DNA of 11,093 nt from assembly GCA_965369705.1 (NCBI GenBank), contig CBDURF010000120.1:1-11093 (forward strand), read 5' to 3'. The notes under the pieces were generated by a model. That model did no database searches. It had not been told where the DNA came from and was given only the letters and a program-made list of their open reading frames with translations. Below, in pieces: positions 7,977 to 11,093 of this stretch. The stretch comes from JAGLCY01 sp965369705 (GTDB taxonomy: Bacteria; Krumholzibacteriota; Krumholzibacteriia; LZORAL124-64-63). Position 1 is the stretch's first letter, and every line of letters starts with the position of its first letter. A program made the position numbers and the translations under genes.

Positions 7977-8939
7977 ATGGCAGGCAAAGCACTGATCACC
8001 GGCATCACGGGCCAGGATGGCTCCTATCTGGCGGAACTGTTGCTGGACAAGGGGTACGAGGTCTTCGGCATGGTGCGGCGGTCCAGCACCGAAACCACCG
8101 GTCGGGTCGAGCATATCAAGGACCGGATCACCTTCCTGCAGGCCGATCTGCTGGATCAGGCTTCCCTGACCAAGGCCCTGGAGGAGGCCCGCCCGGACGA
8201 GATCTACAACCTGGCCGCCCAGTCCTTCGTGCCCACCAGCTGGAGCCAGCCGGTGCTGACGGGCCAGGTCACGGGCATGGGCGTGACCCGGATGCTGGAA
8301 TCCGTTCGGCAAGTGGTGCCCAAGGCCCGGTTCTATCAGGCCAGCAGCAGCGAGATGTTCGGCAAGGTGCGTGAGGTGCCCCAGACGGAGATGACGCCGT
8401 TCCACCCGCGCAGTCCCTACGCCGTGGCCAAGACCTACGGTCATCACATCACCGTCAACTACCGGGAAAGCTACGGGCTTTTCACCGCCTCGGGCATCCT
8501 GTTCAATCACGAGAGCCCCCGCCGCGGCCTGGAATTCGTCACGCGCAAGATCACCGACGGCGTGGCCCGCATCAAGCTGGGCCTGGCCGAAGAACTGCGG
8601 CTGGGCAATCTGGACAGTCAGCGGGACTGGGGCTATGCGGGCGACTTCGTCCGGGCCATGTGGCTGATGATGCAGCACGACGAACCGGAGAACTTCGTGG
8701 TCGCCACCGGGAAGACCCACTCCATCCGGGATTTCCTGGACATCGCCTTCGGCCACTTGGATCTGGACTGGCGGGAGTACGTGAAACAGGACCCGCGCTA
8801 TCTGCGCCCCGCCGAGGTGGATCAGCTCATCGGCGATTTCAGCAAGGCGAAGACGGTCCTGGGCTGGGAGCCGACGGTCGATTTCAAGGGCCTGGTGACC
8901 ATGATGGTCGATGCCGACCTGAAGCTGCTGGGCGGGTGA
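7977..8939 (+). CDS. gmd: GDP-mannose 4,6-dehydratase
   Basis: It converts GDP-D-mannose to GDP-4-keto-6-deoxy-D-mannose with tightly bound NADP, the entry step to GDP-fucose, GDP-rhamnose, GDP-perosamine and related surface-sugar donors. The 320-residue short-chain dehydrogenase fold shows the nucleotide motif GITGQDGSYLAE (9-20) and the catalytic set Ser124 and Glu126 (ASSSEMFG), Tyr148 and Lys152 (YAVAK). The family-typical FNHESPRRG, QRDWGYAGDFV and DPRYLRPAEVD are also present. It is shorter than E. coli Gmd (~373 residues) but matches a common short bacterial form. The frame stays open upstream to 7824; ATG 7977 is chosen because GGAGAGG (7967-7973) precedes it and the dinucleotide-binding strand begins at residue 4. 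No GDP-fucose synthase (fcl), rmd or glycosyltransferase is adjacent, so the final sugar cannot be told. It converges on the next gene with a 25-bp gap holding a T6 run but no solid terminator hairpin. Confidence 0.95.
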   Translation: MAGKALITGITGQDGSYLAELLLDKGYEVFGMVRRSSTETTGRVEHIKDRITFLQADLLDQASLTKALEEARPDEIYNLAAQSFVPTSWSQPVLTGQVTGMGVTRMLESVRQVVPKARFYQASSSEMFGKVREVPQTEMTPFHPRSPYAVAKTYGHHITVNYRESYGLFTASGILFNHESPRRGLEFVTRKITDGVARIKLGLAEELRLGNLDSQRDWGYAGDFVRAMWLMMQHDEPENFVVATGKTHSIRDFLDIAFGHLDLDWREYVKQDPRYLRPAEVDQLIGDFSKAKTVLGWEPTVDFKGLVTMMVDADLKLLGG

Positions 8940-8964
8940 CCGGTTTTTTCATTCCTGGTCCGGG

Positions 8965-9873
8965 CTACTGATCGAACTGCCGTTCCGCCGTCACCCCGAA
9001 GGCCAACAGGATGCTGGCCAGGTTGATGGGCCGTTCCAACATCATGAAATGGCCTGTTCCCCCCATCCGCTTGAAGCTGAGCGAACGCGCCTTGCCGAAG
9101 CCGTAGTGCTCCAGCATGTGCCGGCTGTCGTCTTTCCCCGGAAACATCAATTCACTGCCGACGACGAGCATGGGTACCGGCAAGCTGTAGAGCTGGTCGG
9201 AAACGTCGAAATCGAAACTGCTCATCAAGAGGGAGATGAAGGTCGCGCTGTCGGTGCGTAGGGCCGTGTCCACGATGCGTTCGGTGATTTCCTCGTTCGG
9301 CGTCATGTTGATGAACCGCGAGTAGACGAACTTGTCGTAATTGTTCGCCAGTTCCTGGCCCACCGCGGCCTTCTGTTCCTGGCTGGCCAACTGCATGGGG
9401 GCGGCGTCCAGGAGGATGAGTCGGCTCACGTCGGCCGGATGGTCAAGGGTGTATTTGAGGGCGATCATGCCGCCCAGGGCGTGGCCGACCAGAGTGGGGT
9501 AGATGACCCCCTGTTCCTTGAGGAACGCACCCAGGCGTTCGGCTTCCTTGTCGATGGTCGGATCTGGGATGGGCTGGGTCCGGCCATGACCCGCCATTTC
9601 GAAGGTCCAGACCCTGAAGGTTCCCTTCAGAAAGGGCAAGACATCGTCCCAGATGTCGGCGTCGCCGCCCAGGCCGTGGATCAGGACGATTTCATACTCG
9701 CCCCATTCTCCGATAAACGCGGGGGGACCCTTCCGGTCCTGCTCCTGGGCGGTCGCGGTCACCGCGAGGGCCACGGTCAGAGCCATGGTCAGAGCTACGG
9801 TCAGAGCTACGGCAAAGGTCAACACGATGCGCCGGGTGGGCGTAGGGAATGCATGTTCGCGTTTGGTCATCAT
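8965..9873 (-). CDS. Exported alpha/beta-hydrolase-fold protein lacking the nucleophilic serine
   Basis: A 302-residue protein. Residues 1-42 look like a Sec signal peptide: a basic start (TKRE, RR), a long hydrophobic core built of repeated ALTV units, and probable cleavage after Ala-Thr-Ala (40-42). The mature part has the hydrolase fold: HGLGG (66-70, oxyanion region), FEMAGHGRT (91-99), the nucleophile-elbow strand VGHALGG (129-135) and a terminal GGTGHFMMLERP with His275. Position 132 is Ala (GCC codon, 9478-9480) where active hydrolases have Ser, Asp or Cys, so ordinary ester hydrolysis is unlikely. RutD-type proteins, which carry a similar GHALG, are a precedent for function without the serine. 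Two adjacent ATGs exist; 9873 is preferred because GGAG (9884-9887) lies 10 nt upstream and the start overlaps the preceding stop as ATGA, suggesting translational coupling. Substrate unknown. Confidence 0.87.
   Translation of the reverse strand: MMTKREHAFPTPTRRIVLTFAVALTVALTMALTVALAVTATAQEQDRKGPPAFIGEWGEYEIVLIHGLGGDADIWDDVLPFLKGTFRVWTFEMAGHGRTQPIPDPTIDKEAERLGAFLKEQGVIYPTLVGHALGGMIALKYTLDHPADVSRLILLDAAPMQLASQEQKAAVGQELANNYDKFVYSRFINMTPNEEITERIVDTALRTDSATFISLLMSSFDFDVSDQLYSLPVPMLVVGSELMFPGKDDSRHMLEHYGFGKARSLSFKRMGGTGHFMMLERPINLASILLAFGVTAERQFDQ
9770..9805. repeat. 12-bp tandem repeat inside the signal peptide coding region
   Basis: Three consecutive 12-bp units, GCCACGGTCAGA, GCCATGGTCAGA and GCTACGGTCAGA (+ strand), differ at one or two positions each. 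Degenerate copies flank them at 9758-9769 and 9806-9817. Twelve is a multiple of three, so gain or loss of units changes only the number of ALTV-like tetrapeptides in the hydrophobic core of the exported hydrolase's signal peptide and keeps the frame. Confidence 0.85.
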
Positions 9874-10682
9874 CGGTCGTTTTCTCCAGGTTCCTCGGGT
9901 ACGAAATACACGCTGCCGTCGACGGCCTGCTGAACCGGGCCGTCGTAAAATTCCCCCACCAGGGCGGGCAGGTCCAGCACGGCGGCGTCGGGGTACTGGT
10001 GGGTCAGCACCACCAGGCCGGGCCGGGCCGCGGCGCACAGTTCACCCACCTGGGAAACGGTCATGTGGCCGGGGGTGGCCAGATGATCCGGTGTCGAACA
10101 TTCGACCACCAGCAGGTCGGCTCCGGTCGCAGCTTCATTCAACTCCGCGCAGGGGCCGGTGTCCCCGGAAAAAACCGCGGTGTGGCCCGCCGCGTCGGAA
10201 AAGCAGTAACCCAGGCAGAATCTGGTCAACCGGTCCTGGTCGTGGTCGACCTTGAAGGGCCGCACCGAACCTCCGCCGGGGAGAGGCAACGTGACGCCGG
10301 GGCCGATTTCGATCACTTCCAGTTTTCGCTGCCGCGGTTCCAGCCAGGTTCCGTAGATGTCTTTCAGTTTTTCCAGATAGGACGCCAGCCCGGGTGGTCC
10401 GAACAGCTTCACCGGGTCGGTTCGCACCGGCACGGGAGAATGCAGCGCGAAGAGCAGGTGCACCAGATCGGCACAGTGGTCCGGGTGCAGGTGTGTCATT
10501 AGAACCAGGTCGATGTCGTCGACGCCCCGGGGGGCTTGACCGGATTGGACCAGGCGCACCAAGGCACCCGGCCCGGGATCCAGCAGGATGGGGTGGCCGT
10601 CCACGGTCACCCAGTAGGCGGCCGGATTGTGGGTGGGAGTGGGCACGGCGCCGCCGGCGCCCAGGATGTGGAATCTGATCAT
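9870..10682 (-). CDS. Metallo-beta-lactamase-fold hydrolase (RNase Z-like branch)
   Basis: A 270-residue cytoplasmic protein with the two-metal site of this fold: THLHPDHCADL (His64, His66, Asp68, His69), probably His147 (KVDHD), Asp174 in FSGDTGP and His228 in VLTHQYP. PGHMTVSQ (His206) matches the GHxT block that precedes the last ligand in RNase Z-like hydrolases. The N-terminus MIRFHILGAGGAVPTP is also typical, which supports the start at 10682. The frame stays open to 10892, but that extension is Arg/Pro-rich without domain character. No Shine-Dalgarno is visible before 10682 (the upstream stretch is pyrimidine-rich), so initiation may be leaderless or unusual. The family acts on tRNA 3' ends, arylsulfates, phosphodiesters and other esters; at 270 residues and without a recognised exosite arm, tRNase Z activity is only one option. 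The 3' end overlaps the exported hydrolase-like gene by 4 nt, so they form an operon. Confidence 0.9.
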   Translation of the reverse strand: MIRFHILGAGGAVPTPTHNPAAYWVTVDGHPILLDPGPGALVRLVQSGQAPRGVDDIDLVLMTHLHPDHCADLVHLLFALHSPVPVRTDPVKLFGPPGLASYLEKLKDIYGTWLEPRQRKLEVIEIGPGVTLPLPGGGSVRPFKVDHDQDRLTRFCLGYCFSDAAGHTAVFSGDTGPCAELNEAATGADLLVVECSTPDHLATPGHMTVSQVGELCAAARPGLVVLTHQYPDAAVLDLPALVGEFYDGPVQQAVDGSVYFVPEEPGENDR

Positions 10683-10791
10683 GGATATAAAGGAATAGGA
10701 TGGAGCGGTTCCGTCAAGGTTCTGTCCTTGTTTGTCGCTGCTTGTGATCTGATGGTGGGGGTGTTGGGCTTCCGGAGGATCTCCCAGGCGG

Positions 10792-10807
10792 TGCTCCGAA
10801 AGGAGCA
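10792..10807. other. Hairpin TGCTCC-GAAA-GGAGCA
   Basis: A perfect 6-bp stem closes a GAAA (GNRA) tetraloop when read on the + strand; on the - strand the loop is TTTC. Nearby CGGAG (10773-10777) could pair instead with CTCCG (10794-10798), giving two mutually exclusive folds. It lies inside the presumed 5' leader of the MBL operon. The GNRA loop would appear only in a + strand RNA, for which no gene is seen. Confidence 0.4.
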
Positions 10808-10879
10808 AATTCAAGCGGCGACGGTAATATCGGGACCGACGGAGGGATAGCTTTTTCGGCCGGAATCGCCCCTGCTGAA

Positions 10880-10900
10880 CAGAGAGTATCATTTTCTCTG
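10880..10900. promoter_or_regulatory. Inverted repeat CAGAGA / TCTCTG, candidate operator
   Basis: CAGAGA (10880-10885) and TCTCTG (10895-10900) are perfect 6-bp arms around 9 nt. They straddle the -10 box proposed for the - strand MBL promoter, where a bound repressor could act. No regulator is identified and chance is possible. Confidence 0.3.
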
Positions 10901-10912
10901 GTTATTTTGCAA
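10885..10912 (-). promoter_or_regulatory. Weak candidate promoter for the MBL/hydrolase operon
   Basis: On the - strand, TTGCAA (10912-10907) and GATACT (10890-10885) each match four of six consensus positions with a 16-bp spacer. Transcription from here would give a leader of roughly 195 nt before the MBL start. An alternative is a promoter closer to the gene: TTGACG (10717-10712) is a good -35 box, but its -10 candidates (TTTATA/TTATAT just before the ATG) are 20-21 bp away. Confidence 0.28.
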
Positions 10913-10949
10913 GTAATTGAAAATATTTGGGATTATCACGATTTATTCT

Positions 10950-10978
10950 TGCCATTTTCGTCTTTTGTTCGTATATTG
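10950..10978 (+). promoter_or_regulatory. Strong sigma-70-type promoter for the gene at 11015
   Basis: TTGCCA (10950-10955) and TATATT (10973-10978) each match the consensus at five of six positions with an exact 17-bp spacer in A+T-rich DNA. Transcription would begin near 10985, leaving a leader of about 30 nt that contains the AGGAGG ribosome binding site. This is the best promoter in the window. Confidence 0.7.
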
Positions 10979-11002
10979 GATGCACCTCCCGAAACCCCAA
11001 TC

Positions 11003-11008
11003 AGGAGG
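11003..11008 (+). promoter_or_regulatory. Consensus Shine-Dalgarno AGGAGG
   Basis: The full six-base consensus stands 6 nt before the ATG at 11015, which fixes the start of the truncated last gene and indicates strong translation initiation. Confidence 0.85.
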
Positions 11009-11014
11009 ATCATC

Positions 11015-11093
11015 ATGTCCGCGATTGCCTACTCCCCCGATCAAACTGCCGCCAAAGTCCACGCCTCCCTTCAGCGCTCATTAACCGTCATGG
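11015..11093 (+). CDS. Start of an unidentified gene (3' end outside window)
   Basis: Twenty-six codons are visible, beginning MSAIAYSPDQTAA and ending HASLQRSLTVM; the frame is open to the window edge. A near-consensus promoter (10950-10978) and a perfect AGGAGG at 6-nt spacing make this a real, probably well-expressed gene start. The visible part is soluble, with no signal peptide or membrane segment. The SLQRSLTVM wording faintly recalls the N-terminus of some HNH-endonuclease-annotated proteins of environmental bacteria, but this is too short to assign a function. Confidence 0.75.
   Translation, partial: MSAIAYSPDQTAAKVHASLQRSLTVM

Larger units (their letters stand above)
10683..11014. 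other. 332-bp intergenic region between divergent genes
   Basis: It separates the - strand MBL/hydrolase operon from the + strand gene at 11015. The part next to the operon (10683-10880) is of mixed composition and holds a 6-bp hairpin (10792-10807). The part from about 10885 to 10985 is clearly A+T-rich against the rest of the window and holds promoter-like sequences on both strands. I see no convincing open frame in it; a frame in phase with the MBL gene runs through it but does not look coding. Confidence 0.75.

Noticed and set aside
8930..8964. Intrinsic terminator after gmd (CGG-GTGA-CCG followed by T6)
   Set aside because: The stem is only 3 bp and overlaps the gmd stop codon; too weak to call.
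9874..10038. N-terminal extension of the exported hydrolase
   Set aside because: It overlaps the MBL gene in another frame, is Arg/Pro/Gly-rich, and would bury the signal peptide.
10683..10892. 70-residue N-terminal extension of the MBL protein
   Set aside because: Arg/His/Pro-rich without homology-like character; the fold begins exactly at MIRFHILGAGG, and the region looks intergenic.

Overview
The window is a G+C-rich, densely coding bacterial chromosome segment carrying seven recognisable genes, one further gene start cut by the right edge, and little non-coding DNA. Taxonomy is a guess. Shine-Dalgarno motifs are mostly good, and MetF and the HAL-family lyase recall, from memory, the versions found in Bacteroidetes/Chlorobi-type bacteria, so a G+C-rich member of the wider FCB assemblage or a similar uncultured phylum is plausible. 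No plasmid, phage, CRISPR, rRNA or tRNA signal was seen.

Left part (1-4412, + strand): the 3' ~93% of metH (cobalamin-dependent methionine synthase), then 25 bp later metF (methylenetetrahydrofolate reductase). MetF makes the 5-methyl-THF that MetH uses to methylate homocysteine, so this is a two-gene methyl-cycle operon. A compact region of nested inverted repeats (4441-4523) follows; its outer part looks like a small mobile or REP-like palindromic element. It lies in the leader of a + strand pseudo-receiver/GGDEF/EAL protein (4550-6289). That protein has a degenerate GGDEF signature (GTDRF), a preserved RxxD I-site and a full set of EAL catalytic residues, so it is most likely a c-di-GMP phosphodiesterase or sensor.

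Middle (6286-8939): a histidine ammonia-lyase family gene on the - strand meets the EAL gene tail to tail with overlapping stop codons. No other hut gene is visible. A 164-bp divergent region with a 14-nt inverted repeat and a plausible promoter separates it from a + strand GDP-mannose 4,6-dehydratase gene (gmd).

Right part (8965-11093): a two-gene - strand operon encodes a metallo-beta-lactamase-fold hydrolase and, overlapping it by ATGA, an exported alpha/beta-hydrolase-fold protein. The latter has alanine where the nucleophilic serine should be, and its signal peptide is encoded by a 12-bp tandem repeat. Upstream is an A+T-rich intergenic region with several inverted repeats and a strong sigma-70-type promoter, followed by a perfect Shine-Dalgarno and the first 26 codons of an unidentified + strand gene. 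I see no clearly new multi-gene system. The most unusual points are the serine-less exported hydrolase with its repeat-built signal peptide, the degenerate GGDEF domain with an intact I-site, and the structured element in front of that gene.
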